A DNA stretch of 25,364 nt from Bacillota bacterium (GCA_022706625.1 JAKJCD010000007.1:2779-28142); one strand, 5' to 3'; shown: positions 7,024 through 13,995, counted from the stretch's first letter. Made by a program: numbers and translations. The notes: generated from the sequence alone by a model not told the origin.

Positions 7024-8922
7024 CTATCCTACTAAAACGGCGTCAAACTTACAGCTTTCTATACAAACGCCGCACTTAATGCACTTATCTCTGTCAATAA
7101 CGTAAGGTACGCCTTTTGCACCTTCGATAGCCCCAACCGGACATTTCTTTGCACATACGCCGCAACTCTTGCACTTCTCTTCCTCTATCCGGTATTTCTT
7201 AAAAGCTTCACATTGATTGGCAGGGCAGCGACCTTCGAAAACGTGCGCATTGTATTCGTCTCTGAAATACTTCAGAGTCGAGAGCACGGGGTTGGGAGCT
7301 GTTTTACCAAGTCCGCACAAAGATCCTACCTTAACGACTTGTGCCAATTCCTCCAAAAGGCTAAGGGTCTCGGCTTTGGCCCGCCCTTCAACGATGTCCG
7401 TCAGAAGATTCAGCATTTGCTTGGTCCCCTCCCGGCAAACCACGCACTTCCCGCAGGATTCGCTCTGGGTGAACTGCATAAAGAACCGGGCCACCTCAAC
7501 CATGCAGGTTTGCTCATTTATCACGACTAAACCACCGGAACCGACCATCGCTCCGACTGATTTCAAGTTCTCATAATCCAGAGGCAGATCGAGATGTTTC
7601 TTTGTCAGGCATCCGCCGGAGGGTCCTCCGATCTGCACTGCTTTAAAGTCCAAACCGCAAAGCGTACCGTCGTCATTTAACACGCCGCCGCCGATGTCGC
7701 CTATGATCTGCCTCAGTGTAGTCCCGAAAGGCACCTCGATAAGTCCAGTATTTGCCACATGCCCTGTAAGAGCAAAGGTCTTTGTGCCGTTTGATGTGGC
7801 TGTCCCGATGGAGGAATATGCTTCCGCACCCATCTGCATGACTACCGGAACGTTGGCAAAAGTCTCAACATTGTTTATCACCGTAGGTTTGCCAAAAAGT
7901 CCGGACTGGGCCGGGAATGGAGGTTTAGGGTTGGGCATTCCTCTCTTGCCTTCTATGGAGGCGATCAGAGCTGTCTCCTCACCGCATACAAAAGCGCCTG
8001 CTCCCTCCATGATATGGATATCGAAATCTATGCCCGTTCCGAAGACATCTTTTCCGAGGAACCCTGATTTTTTCGCATCTTCTACCGCAATTTTCAGCCG
8101 TTTGACAGCCAGGGGATATTCGGTCCTTACATAGATATAACCCTCTGTTGCTGAAATCGCTTTCGCTGCTACAAGCATGCCTTCGATCACACTGTGAGGG
8201 CATGCCTCAAGCAGACAGCGATCCATAAAGGCTCCCGGGTCTCCTTCATCGCCGTTGCATACTATATATTTGGTCGGTTCCTCCTGGATCCGTGTCAGCT
8301 CCCACTTGCGACCCGTTGGAAATCCGCCGCCGCCCCGCCCGCGCAAACCCGAGTCAGTCACAAGCTTGCAGATCTGATCGCCGGTCATTTTTGTAAAAGC
8401 TCTCTCTGCCATTGCATAACCGTCGTTTGCGATGTATTCTTCCATATCAAGAGCATCTATATGTCCGCAGTGTTTGATGCCAAGTCTGTGCTGTCCTGAA
8501 TAAAAGGGGATATGATCCGCTTTTTCGATGGTTTCATTTAAATCCGGAGTAACGTAAAGCAATCTATGGATGATCTCGCCGTTTATTACCGTCTTTTCTA
8601 TTATTTCTTCGGCATCCTCCGGCTTAACTTTTATGTAAAGTATCCCTTGGGGATAAACTGTTACCAGAGGACCCATCTGACAAAATCCCTGGCATCCGCT
8701 TTGGGCCATCACATAATCATCCTTTTCTTCCTTTTCAAGCTCGACTGCGACCGCTACGGAAAGCCCTTTTTCTTTGATCTTGTTTACAAGCTCCTCATAT
8801 ACTTTCAAAGAGCCGTTGGCGACGCAACCCGTTCCGGCGCAGACCATGATTCTGGCCTTGTATTTTGAGAGATTGCTCTTAAATAATTCTTTTCTTTCTT
8901 TTAGAGTTCTGTTAGTTACCAC
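7024..8922 (-). CDS. hydB: Hydrogenase NADH/FMN subunit HydB (NuoF-like)
   Basis: HydB is the flavin subunit that binds FMN and NAD(H) and exchanges electrons with HydA and ferredoxin. In the 632-residue form, an N-terminal thioredoxin-like [2Fe-2S] domain (Cys28/33/77/81) precedes a NuoF core. The core has the FMN loop GRGGGGFPTGRKW (195-207), NGDEGDPGAF, and the nucleotide-binding GAGAFVCGEETALI (307-320). An N3-type [4Fe-4S] site follows (Cys490/493/496 and 536). The C terminus carries two ferredoxin [4Fe-4S] motifs (Cys584/587/590/594 and 614/617/620/624), typical of HydB and absent from plain NuoF. The longest ORF begins with TTG at 8931, but AGGAGG (8932-8937) directly abuts it. GTG at 8922 is 9 nt from that site and is the better start. 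It overlaps the end of hydC by 11 nt, which implies coupled translation. Confidence 0.96.
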   Translation of the reverse strand: MVTNRTLKERKELFKSNLSKYKARIMVCAGTGCVANGSLKVYEELVNKIKEKGLSVAVAVELEKEEKDDYVMAQSGCQGFCQMGPLVTVYPQGILYIKVKPEDAEEIIEKTVINGEIIHRLLYVTPDLNETIEKADHIPFYSGQHRLGIKHCGHIDALDMEEYIANDGYAMAERAFTKMTGDQICKLVTDSGLRGRGGGGFPTGRKWELTRIQEEPTKYIVCNGDEGDPGAFMDRCLLEACPHSVIEGMLVAAKAISATEGYIYVRTEYPLAVKRLKIAVEDAKKSGFLGKDVFGTGIDFDIHIMEGAGAFVCGEETALIASIEGKRGMPNPKPPFPAQSGLFGKPTVINNVETFANVPVVMQMGAEAYSSIGTATSNGTKTFALTGHVANTGLIEVPFGTTLRQIIGDIGGGVLNDDGTLCGLDFKAVQIGGPSGGCLTKKHLDLPLDYENLKSVGAMVGSGGLVVINEQTCMVEVARFFMQFTQSESCGKCVVCREGTKQMLNLLTDIVEGRAKAETLSLLEELAQVVKVGSLCGLGKTAPNPVLSTLKYFRDEYNAHVFEGRCPANQCEAFKKYRIEEEKCKSCGVCAKKCPVGAIEGAKGVPYVIDRDKCIKCGVCIESCKFDAVLVG

Positions 8923-9412
8923 CGCAGACAACCTCCTCTTTTTTGATCTCCTCTATCAAAGCAATAGTGCTTTCAGGTGTCATAAGACCGTGTACCTGAT
9001 CATCGATAACAACGACAGGGGCAAGGCCGCAGGCTCCCAGACATGCCACCGTTTCCAGTGTAAACAGCATATCAGGAGTAGTATTGCTCTTTTTACTGAG
9101 CCCCAGGTACTTTTTAATGGCATTTAAGATGTCCTGCGATTTTCTCACGTGGCAAGCAGTGCCGTCACAAAGCTTTATCACATGCTTGCCTTTCGGCTGC
9201 AGAGTAAAATGTGAATAGAAAGTCGCAACTCCGTATACCGTTGAAGGAGATATCCCCAAAGCCGTAGACACAAAGGTCATGATATCCTCCGGCAGGTATT
9301 TGTACTCCTCCTGCATATCCTGAAGGATAGCGATCAGTTTGTGGGGGTTGTGCTCATACTTGTCCAATATTGAACACACCTTGTCAAATTTTGTTCCGAT
9401 GCCGTCGCTCAT
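8912..9412 (-). CDS. hydC: Hydrogenase [2Fe-2S] subunit HydC (NuoE-like)
   Basis: HydC is the small NuoE-like subunit that holds one [2Fe-2S] cluster in a thioredoxin-like fold and works with HydB at the NADH end of the complex. In the 166-residue form, the N-terminal helical part (about 1-70) contains the family pattern LQDMQEEYKYLP and GVATFYSHF. The cluster ligands are CDGTAC (Cys82, Cys87) and CLGAC (Cys124, Cys128). All four cysteines are present, and the length is close to that of known HydC subunits. I chose ATG 9412 because AGGAGG (9422-9427) is 9 nt upstream. The longer ORF from 9451 would add a basic, rex-overlapping extension. The start lies one base after the rex stop codon, so translation of the two genes is probably coupled. 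Confidence 0.95.
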   Translation of the reverse strand: MSDGIGTKFDKVCSILDKYEHNPHKLIAILQDMQEEYKYLPEDIMTFVSTALGISPSTVYGVATFYSHFTLQPKGKHVIKLCDGTACHVRKSQDILNAIKKYLGLSKKSNTTPDMLFTLETVACLGACGLAPVVVIDDQVHGLMTPESTIALIEEIKKEEVVCGGN

Positions 9413-9413
9413 G

Positions 9414-10079
9414 TCAGATCCCCTCCTCTTTTTTTTCCAGCTTTTCGGCAAGATGTTTTGATAATACTACTAACGATGCCGCCATGTTCTCATTTTGTAT
9501 CACCACATGATCAGGCACCGTAAGATGTACAGGCGCAAAGTTCCAAACAGCCAGTATGCCTCCGGCAACCATTCGGTCGCACACCTCCTGAGCAAACGAA
9601 GCAGGAACCGTAATGATCCCGATATGGATCTTCAGCCGTTTGCATACGTCTTCGAGTTTGTCTATATGCAGTACCTGTTTTCCTGCAATACTTGTCCCAA
9701 CCAGCTCATCTTTCAAATCGAATCCCATCAGGATTTTAAGACCATATTCGTCAAATCCTTTGTAAGAGAGCAATGCGCTTCCCAGATGGCCTGTCCCTGC
9801 GATAACTGCCTCATTTACATTGTCGTATCCGAGAAACTTTTCGATATCACGAATAAGCTGCCCTGCCGCAAACCCCGTCTTTGGCTTTCCGCCGCTGCTG
9901 CTTACGGCGGCCAGGTCCTTTCTGACCTGAACCTCATTCAGCTTCATGGCATTTGCGATCAACGGTGCGGATATATATCCTTCCCTGTCGGCAAAATCCT
10001 TTAAATAGTTTAAATAGAGAGGCAACCGGTTAAGTAGCTGCTTAGATATGGCATAAGAACTTTTCGTTTTATTGCTCAT
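9414..10079 (-). CDS. rex: Redox-sensing transcriptional repressor Rex
   Basis: Rex is a homodimeric repressor that reads the NADH/NAD+ ratio and leaves DNA when NADH is high, inducing fermentation and H2 genes. In the 221-residue form the N-terminal winged helix spans about 14-80 (LNEVQVRKDLA, then GKPKTGF, the usual Rex wing). A Rossmann domain follows with AGTGHLG at 94-100, then a C-terminal domain-swap helix. Length and motifs are normal for Rex. ATG 10079 is preceded by a strong AGGAGGAGG 5 nt upstream, so the longer ORF from 10106 is unlikely. Rex is the first gene of the hydrogenase operon, and its promoter contains a Rex-like operator, which suggests autoregulation and NADH-driven control of HydABC. 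The stop is one base from the hydC start. Confidence 0.96.
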   Translation of the reverse strand: MSNKTKSSYAISKQLLNRLPLYLNYLKDFADREGYISAPLIANAMKLNEVQVRKDLAAVSSSGGKPKTGFAAGQLIRDIEKFLGYDNVNEAVIAGTGHLGSALLSYKGFDEYGLKILMGFDLKDELVGTSIAGKQVLHIDKLEDVCKRLKIHIGIITVPASFAQEVCDRMVAGGILAVWNFAPVHLTVPDHVVIQNENMAASLVVLSKHLAEKLEKKEEGI

Positions 10080-10133
10080 TCTTTCCTCCTCCTTGCTATA
10101 TTGCAAAGATATCGATATTTATGTTTCGATATA

Positions 10134-10163
10134 ATTATACTGTTAAATAATAGTCAATGTCAA
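10134..10163 (-). promoter_or_regulatory. Sigma-A type promoter of rex-hydCBA-hydS-phosphatase operon
   Basis: On the minus strand a perfect -35 TTGACA (10158-10163) and a perfect -10 TATAAT (10134-10139) are separated by 18 nt. Transcription would start near 10127, leaving a leader of about 48 nt that includes the AGGAGGAGG site. The upstream DNA is very AT-rich, as expected for a strong promoter. Confidence 0.75.
10140..10157 (-). promoter_or_regulatory. Rex-operator-like site filling the promoter spacer
   Basis: The 18-nt spacer reads TTGACTATTATTTAACAG on the minus strand. Compared with the clostridial Rex consensus TTGTTAA-N4-TTAACAA (from memory), 10 of 14 defined positions match; the TTAACA half is nearly intact and the other half is weak. 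A repressor bound here would block RNA polymerase directly. The location supports the call more than the score does. Confidence 0.5.
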
Positions 10164-10286
10164 CCCATATTTTATAAATTTTCTAAAGTGTTTATTGAAT
10201 AAAATGTAAATATATTTGTTATTTTTGTAAAGCAGGCCTTGACCTGGGAATATTATAGAAGTTTACGACCAGTTTCACTTAAAAAG

Positions 10287-10304
10287 CAATTAAATTTTTA
10301 ACAA
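10287..10304. promoter_or_regulatory. Second Rex-operator-like site upstream of rex
   Basis: CAATTAAATTTTTAACAA has one perfect half (TTAACAA) and TTAA of the other half, 11 of 14 positions of the Rex consensus as remembered. It lies about 125 nt upstream of the rex -35. A possible second minus-strand -10 (TATAAT, 10252-10257) lies between the two but has no clear -35. AT-rich DNA makes chance matches likely. Confidence 0.25.
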
Positions 10305-10393
10305 ACATTTAATGAAAATCTCGCTTAGAAGCAAAAATATCCTTAAGCAACGGCAGAAAAGCCGGCAGGAATAACCTTTGTTCCGTTGAAAGT

Positions 10394-10425
10394 CTGGCTG
10401 AAGGTTTATAAAAACCTTCAGCCAG
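10394..10425. terminator. 14-bp perfect hairpin downstream of the AIM24 gene
   Basis: Arms 10394-10407 and 10412-10425 pair perfectly with a 4-nt loop, 28 nt after the AIM24-family stop codon. Read on the minus strand the stem is followed by ACTTTCAAC rather than a T run, so it is either a weak intrinsic terminator or a 3' end-stabilising structure. The rest of the gene-free stretch 10164-10393 is AT-rich and holds a 6-bp inverted repeat (CAACGG at 10348-10353, CCGTTG at 10383-10388) and no convincing ORF. Confidence 0.5.
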
Positions 10426-10452
10426 TTTAAGATGTCTTAACTTTGCTGTCTA

Positions 10453-11385
10453 TCATCGATCATTGCTGAAAATGTTCCCTATGCCTATGTTGCCCAGTAT
10501 GCTGCCTTCTTCTTTTCCTTTACCGCCTTTTCCCGCAGAGGAAACGATCCTGTCTGCCATTCTGGAGAAGGGCAGCGATTGCAGCCAAATTGTCCCCGGC
10601 CCGGTCAATGTAGCCAAAACCAGTCCTTCGCCGCCAAATAAGGCTGTCTTTACATCACCGGCAAACTGGATATCATAATCAATGCCGGTAGTCATGGCAA
10701 CAAGGCATCCGGTATCAAGCTTCAAGGTTTCACCTGAACCGAGTTCCTTTTTTATTATAGAACCGCCTGCATGCATAAAGGCTAATCCGTTTCCCTCAAG
10801 CCTTTGCATGATGAATCCCTCGCCGCCAAAAAGCCCCGCACCTATCTTTTTTTGAAATGCAATATCTACTGATATCCCTTTTGCAGCGCATAAGAATGAG
10901 TCCTTTTGGCAGATCAACGTTCCGCCCACATCGGTCAGATCGAATGGAACGACGCATCCGGGATAGGGGGCGGCAAATGAGACGCATTTCTTTTCATGTG
11001 CTATATTTTTGAAAGAAGTCATAAACAAGCTTTCGCCGGTGACAACACGTTTTCCGGCGGAAAGCAGCTTGCCCATCATTCCCTTGCCTTCATCACGACC
11101 GGAGCCGTCACCAAAAATGGTCTCCATTTGAATGGAACTGTCCATATACATCATAGCCCCGGCCTCAGCAACTATGCTCTCCCCAGGGTCGAGCATTATT
11201 TCTACAAACTGCAGATCTTCGCCGTAGATTTTAAAGTCCACCTCATCTGCCCGTTGCATACGTGTCGGATTGCCGCCTCCCGTCCGGATCGGGGTGCCGC
11301 CTCCCGACTGCGCCGGAGTGCCGCATGAAGGGCAGAATTTAACTCCGTCCTGCATCGGATCTCCGCAGTTATTACAAAACGCCAT
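10453..11385 (-). CDS. AIM24/TIGR00266 family protein with N-terminal zinc ribbon
   Basis: This 310-residue cytoplasmic protein has an N-terminal zinc-ribbon (Cys4/Cys7 and Cys18/Cys21), a Gly/Thr/Arg-rich linker, and an AIM24-like beta-rich domain from about residue 48 to 280. The core has internally repeated glycine-rich strands (GAGLFGGEGFIMQRLEG and KTALFGGEGLVLATLTG, 15-20 residues each), typical of the TIGR00266 trimeric beta-barrel fold. The family is widespread in bacteria and its function is unknown. The C terminus is Gly/Lys-rich (GKGGKGKEEG). ATG 11385 has AGGAGG 7 nt upstream. The gene stands alone between the hydrogenase operon and the TM1266-like regulator; nothing here shows a functional link to hydrogen metabolism. 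Confidence 0.85.
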   Translation of the reverse strand: MAFCNNCGDPMQDGVKFCPSCGTPAQSGGGTPIRTGGGNPTRMQRADEVDFKIYGEDLQFVEIMLDPGESIVAEAGAMMYMDSSIQMETIFGDGSGRDEGKGMMGKLLSAGKRVVTGESLFMTSFKNIAHEKKCVSFAAPYPGCVVPFDLTDVGGTLICQKDSFLCAAKGISVDIAFQKKIGAGLFGGEGFIMQRLEGNGLAFMHAGGSIIKKELGSGETLKLDTGCLVAMTTGIDYDIQFAGDVKTALFGGEGLVLATLTGPGTIWLQSLPFSRMADRIVSSAGKGGKGKEEGSILGNIGIGNIFSNDR

Positions 11386-11549
11386 ATCGATCGCCTCCTT
11401 TGATCATTTAGTTCTATCTTGAGAGATATGCATGTACTTTCCCTGTTATGCCGGTAAAAAAGCTCCTCTGCCTGATCATTGGTCTTTTTCAGCTCCATAT
11501 TGTGCCCCTGTTTCCTTATCACAAGTGTTGCATAATGACCAATGAAACC

Positions 11550-11578
11550 ATTATACAATAAAACCTGATGTATTTCAG
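11550..11578 (-). promoter_or_regulatory. Possible promoter of the AIM24-family gene
   Basis: Minus-strand -10 TATAAT (11550-11555) with -35 CTGAAA (11573-11578, 4 of 6) at 17-nt spacing. The leader would be about 155 nt. The -35 falls in the loop of the 11560-11599 hairpin. No other clear feature is seen in 11386-11549. Confidence 0.4.
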
Positions 11579-11599
11579 CTTGTGATCACATCAGGTTTT
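11560..11599. terminator. 12-bp inverted repeat, possible terminator for minus-strand read-through
   Basis: Arms 11560-11571 and 11588-11599 pair perfectly (AAAACCTGATGT / ACATCAGGTTTT) around a 16-nt loop. On the minus strand the stem ends in TTTTATTG, on the plus strand in TTTTCTATT. It could stop transcripts of the ABC operon that run antisense through the TM1266-like gene. Confidence 0.5.
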
Positions 11600-11681
11600 C
11601 TATTAAACAGTTTTTACTATCCCTTCGTTTCTTTCATGTAGTATACTTGTTATTATGGTAGTGAAAGGAGAAAGCAGAAAG

Positions 11682-11942
11682 ATGAACACAAGAGTTGCAT
11701 TGATAGGTATAGTGGTAGAAAGCCCTGAATCGATAGAGCGGTTGAATGCCCTGCTTCACGAATACAGTCCATTTATAATCGGTCGAATGGGGATCCCTTA
11801 TCCTAAACATGATATGTCAATAATAAGCATTGCCATTGACGCGACCCAGGATGCGATCAGCGCTCTTTCCGGGAAAATCGGAATGCTTCCGGGTATCAGT
11901 ACGAAGACTATTTACTCCAGGCAAACTGCAGAAAAGCCATAA
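11682..11942 (+). CDS. Iron-only hydrogenase system regulator (TM1266 family)
   Basis: The 86-residue protein (MNTRVALIGIVVESPESIER...) matches the TM1266/TIGR03959 family. These are small ferredoxin-fold proteins resembling the ACT/NikR regulatory domain that occur in genomes with [FeFe] hydrogenase maturation genes and are proposed to regulate the system. Family signs are the N-terminal strand RVALIGIVVE, the central FIIGRMGIPYP loop and the C-terminal GMLPGISTKTIYS. There is no separate DNA-binding domain, so its mode of action is open. I chose the ATG at 11682, 11 nt after AAAGGAG, because it gives the usual family N terminus; the ORF could also start at 11655. A possible -10 (TATACT, 11642-11647) lies upstream. 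It is the only clear plus-strand gene here and converges with the ABC operon, 4 nt apart. Confidence 0.88.
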   Translation: MNTRVALIGIVVESPESIERLNALLHEYSPFIIGRMGIPYPKHDMSIISIAIDATQDAISALSGKIGMLPGISTKTIYSRQTAEKP

Positions 11943-11946
11943 CGCA

Positions 11947-12714
11947 TCAATCTTTTACCGCCGCCTTTCGCACCAGCATCCAACTGAGGGCGGCAAACAG
12001 CACGAAAGCTGCCGCTGAGGATACTATTCCGTAATATGGGTTGTAACCGTTGAGAAATCCGAAAGCGAACGCTATAAAGTGCCAGAAGGTTCTGAATATA
12101 GCTCCCCCGGTTACCGAATAATCAAAGATTGGAAGCACAATTATCAGGCTGACAGGAACGCATACCGATACGATGATCTTGGCCGGTTTATTCATCCTGT
12201 AGTACATGTTGGTGATAAAATAACCAAACATCATAGCAGCGGCGGAAAAACATATAAGGAAAAGCAGACCTTCCAGTGACATCCGTATACCGCCGGCCTC
12301 TCCTGCATAATGCCGCCCGTAGATTTGTTCAAAGGCACCCATAAACACCATATTCCCGCGAGAGGCTGCAAATGCTTTCCCTGCGGCGAGGATCACCTCA
12401 TTTATCAAAGACATCCCCGCGGAGAAAATCAAAGCAGTTATAGTGAACCCCTTAAGCATGGTTTTCCTCGAAATGCCGTTCTGGATCATCATCCGGAAGG
12501 TCTCACGAAATGAATTCAGACCTACCACAAAGAGAAAAATAACCATTCCCATCTCCAGCCCGCCTATCATGCTGCTTTCCTCTCCGTTTACCTCGATACT
12601 GACAAGTGAAACAGCAATCAAAACCATTATGCCAAGCATTACAATATAAAAAACAGGAATGGCCGTTTTGCTATCCATGACCTGATATTTTACAACTTTC
12701 TTAATATTACTCAT
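11947..12714 (-). CDS. ABC-2 type transporter permease
   Basis: This 255-residue integral membrane protein shows about six hydrophobic segments (near residues 19-38, 53-66, 87-108, 146-165, 178-196 and 228-247), the usual topology of an ABC-2 family permease. It should form the channel for the ATPase encoded 12 nt upstream. I cannot name the substrate. Permeases in GntR(YtrA)-ATPase-permease operons are linked in other Firmicutes to cell-envelope stress or peptide antibiotics, but that is context only. ATG 12714 has AAGGAGG 7 nt upstream. The gene ends 4 nt from the convergent TM1266-like gene with no terminator between, so its transcript probably extends antisense into that gene. Confidence 0.85.
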   Translation of the reverse strand: MSNIKKVVKYQVMDSKTAIPVFYIVMLGIMVLIAVSLVSIEVNGEESSMIGGLEMGMVIFLFVVGLNSFRETFRMMIQNGISRKTMLKGFTITALIFSAGMSLINEVILAAGKAFAASRGNMVFMGAFEQIYGRHYAGEAGGIRMSLEGLLFLICFSAAAMMFGYFITNMYYRMNKPAKIIVSVCVPVSLIIVLPIFDYSVTGGAIFRTFWHFIAFAFGFLNGYNPYYGIVSSAAAFVLFAALSWMLVRKAAVKD

Positions 12715-12726
12715 CGCTTTGCCTCC

Positions 12727-13578
12727 TTACTCATTTGTCAGATAGATGAAGAGCTTTTGCAGATCCATCTTTCCCATCTCTATCCCGGACGGAAGATTTG
12801 TTGGATCTATCTCTTCGAGCAGATAGGCCGTCTTAAATCCTCCCAAACTATCCACCCCCAGAAGGGTTTTCCCTGCAATAAAACTATCAATGGCCGCAGC
12901 GCTTCCGGACAGACTGCACCCCTTTGTAAGCAAGTCTTCCGTAGCTTGATTGCGTATGATTTCGCCTTTTTTTATGATAACCACCTCTTCTATTACAGCC
13001 GCGACCTCTTCTATCAGGTGGGTGGAAATTACCGCAGTAAAGGGTTGCTCGCTATATTTCTCAAGAAGCGATCTGTAGAACATATCCCTGTGATTGGCAT
13101 CAAGTCCCAGCACCGGCTCGTCGAAAAGCAGAAAGTGTGCATTGACGGACAGTGTTAGAATCAGCCTGAAGATGGAACCATAGCCAGTGGAAAGGTTTTT
13201 AATCTTTTTATTTTGATTCAGCCCGAATTTTTCCGCCAGATCAATACAATACCCCCTGTCAAAGCCGGGATAGAATTCCTCTGTCCATTTTATCGCATCC
13301 TTTACCTTCATCCCATCGGGATAGAAGTTTTTTTCTCCCATCATAAAGACTTTACTCTGTGCATTGTCATTTTCTATAGCCGGCTCGCCGTCGATAAGGA
13401 TCTTTCCACTGTCAGGGAATATCCTTCCTGTGATCGAGTTCAGCAAAGTGGTCTTGCCCGCTCCGTTTCTGCCCAAAAGACCGTAGATCTTATTCTCGGA
13501 AAAAGATACGCTGACACTTTTCAGCGCTTGGACATCCCCGTAGAACTTGACCAAATTCCTTATTTCTATCCCTTTCAT
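12727..13578 (-). CDS. ABC transporter ATP-binding protein (YtrB-like)
   Basis: A 283-residue cytoplasmic ATPase for the adjacent permease. Walker A is GRNGAGKTT at 36-44, Walker B HFLLFDEP near 149-156, and the H-loop is in AVISTHLIEE. The signature motif is atypical: NLSTGYGSIFRL replaces LSGGQ. The Q-loop region reads FMMGEKNFYPDG without an obvious Gln. Such variants are common in YtrB-type export ATPases whose operons are headed by a GntR regulator. The C-terminal 70 residues form an accessory domain. The start codon overlaps the gntR stop by 4 nt (ATGA), so the genes are translated together. Confidence 0.9.
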   Translation of the reverse strand: MKGIEIRNLVKFYGDVQALKSVSVSFSENKIYGLLGRNGAGKTTLLNSITGRIFPDSGKILIDGEPAIENDNAQSKVFMMGEKNFYPDGMKVKDAIKWTEEFYPGFDRGYCIDLAEKFGLNQNKKIKNLSTGYGSIFRLILTLSVNAHFLLFDEPVLGLDANHRDMFYRSLLEKYSEQPFTAVISTHLIEEVAAVIEEVVIIKKGEIIRNQATEDLLTKGCSLSGSAAAIDSFIAGKTLLGVDSLGGFKTAYLLEEIDPTNLPSGIEMGKMDLQKLFIYLTNE

Positions 13579-13937
13579 CTGCCATACCCTCTTTCTATCA
13601 TCGAAGTGACCTCTTCGGATGAAAGCCCTAATTTCTTTGCTTCAATAATCACCTTATTTATATAGTTTTCATAAAATTGCCTTCTTCTTTTGCTGCGAAT
13701 ACTTTCTGCTGCTCCGATATTTACAAACATCCCTAACCCTCTTTTCTTGTAAATGACCCCCTCATCGACCAAGATATTGATACCTTTCAGCGCTGTTGCG
13801 GGGTTGATTTTGTGCCAGACTGAAATCTCGGTTGTGGAAGGGATTTGACTGTCCTCTGGATAGGCACCGGAAAGTATGCCGTCTTCGACGTATTCAGCTA
13901 TTTGAACAAAAATCGGTTTTTCCTCCTGGAAATCCAT
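13575..13937 (-). CDS. GntR family transcriptional regulator, YtrA type
   Basis: This 120-residue protein has an N-terminal GntR winged helix (about 1-70: KPIFVQIAEYVEDGILSGAY, IPSTTEISVWHKINPATALKGINILVDEGVIYKKRGLGMFV). A short helical C-terminal tail of about 45 residues follows, the small effector/dimer region characteristic of the YtrA subgroup. YtrA-type regulators repress the ABC operon they head. ATG 13937 follows AGGAGG by about 10 nt. The stop overlaps the ATPase start. A perfect 26-nt palindrome over the predicted -10 is the likely operator. The inducing signal is unknown. Confidence 0.92.
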   Translation of the reverse strand: MDFQEEKPIFVQIAEYVEDGILSGAYPEDSQIPSTTEISVWHKINPATALKGINILVDEGVIYKKRGLGMFVNIGAAESIRSKRRRQFYENYINKVIIEAKKLGLSSEEVTSMIERGYGR

Positions 13938-13969
13938 TTCCTTAACACCTCCTCCTTCCCAACGATCAT

Positions 13970-13995
13970 TAGTTAGTTACTCATGTAACTAACTA
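13970..13995. promoter_or_regulatory. Perfect palindromic operator for the GntR regulator
   Basis: Two perfect 11-nt arms, TAGTTAGTTAC (13970-13980) and GTAACTAACTA (13985-13995), flank TCAT. The site covers the end of the -10 and the predicted transcription start of the gntR-ABC operon, an ideal position for autorepression. Each arm contains the tandem GTTA/TAAC elements common in YtrA-type operators. Confidence 0.7.

Noticed and set aside
7694..8134. Plus-strand 146-codon ORF opposite hydB
   Set aside because: Shadow of the FMN/NAD-binding region of hydB; no start signals.
10312..10374. Plus-strand 20-codon ORF in the gap upstream of rex
   Set aside because: No ribosome site, very basic composition and no family resemblance.
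11202..11558. A 118-codon minus-strand ORF overlapping the start of the AIM24 gene, with a fair ribosome site before an internal ATG (MELKKTNDQAEELF...)
   Set aside because: Two thirds of it is the AIM24 coding region read in another frame, giving Arg/Ala-rich shadow sequence. The unique first 40 residues match nothing I recognise. A leader peptide cannot be excluded.
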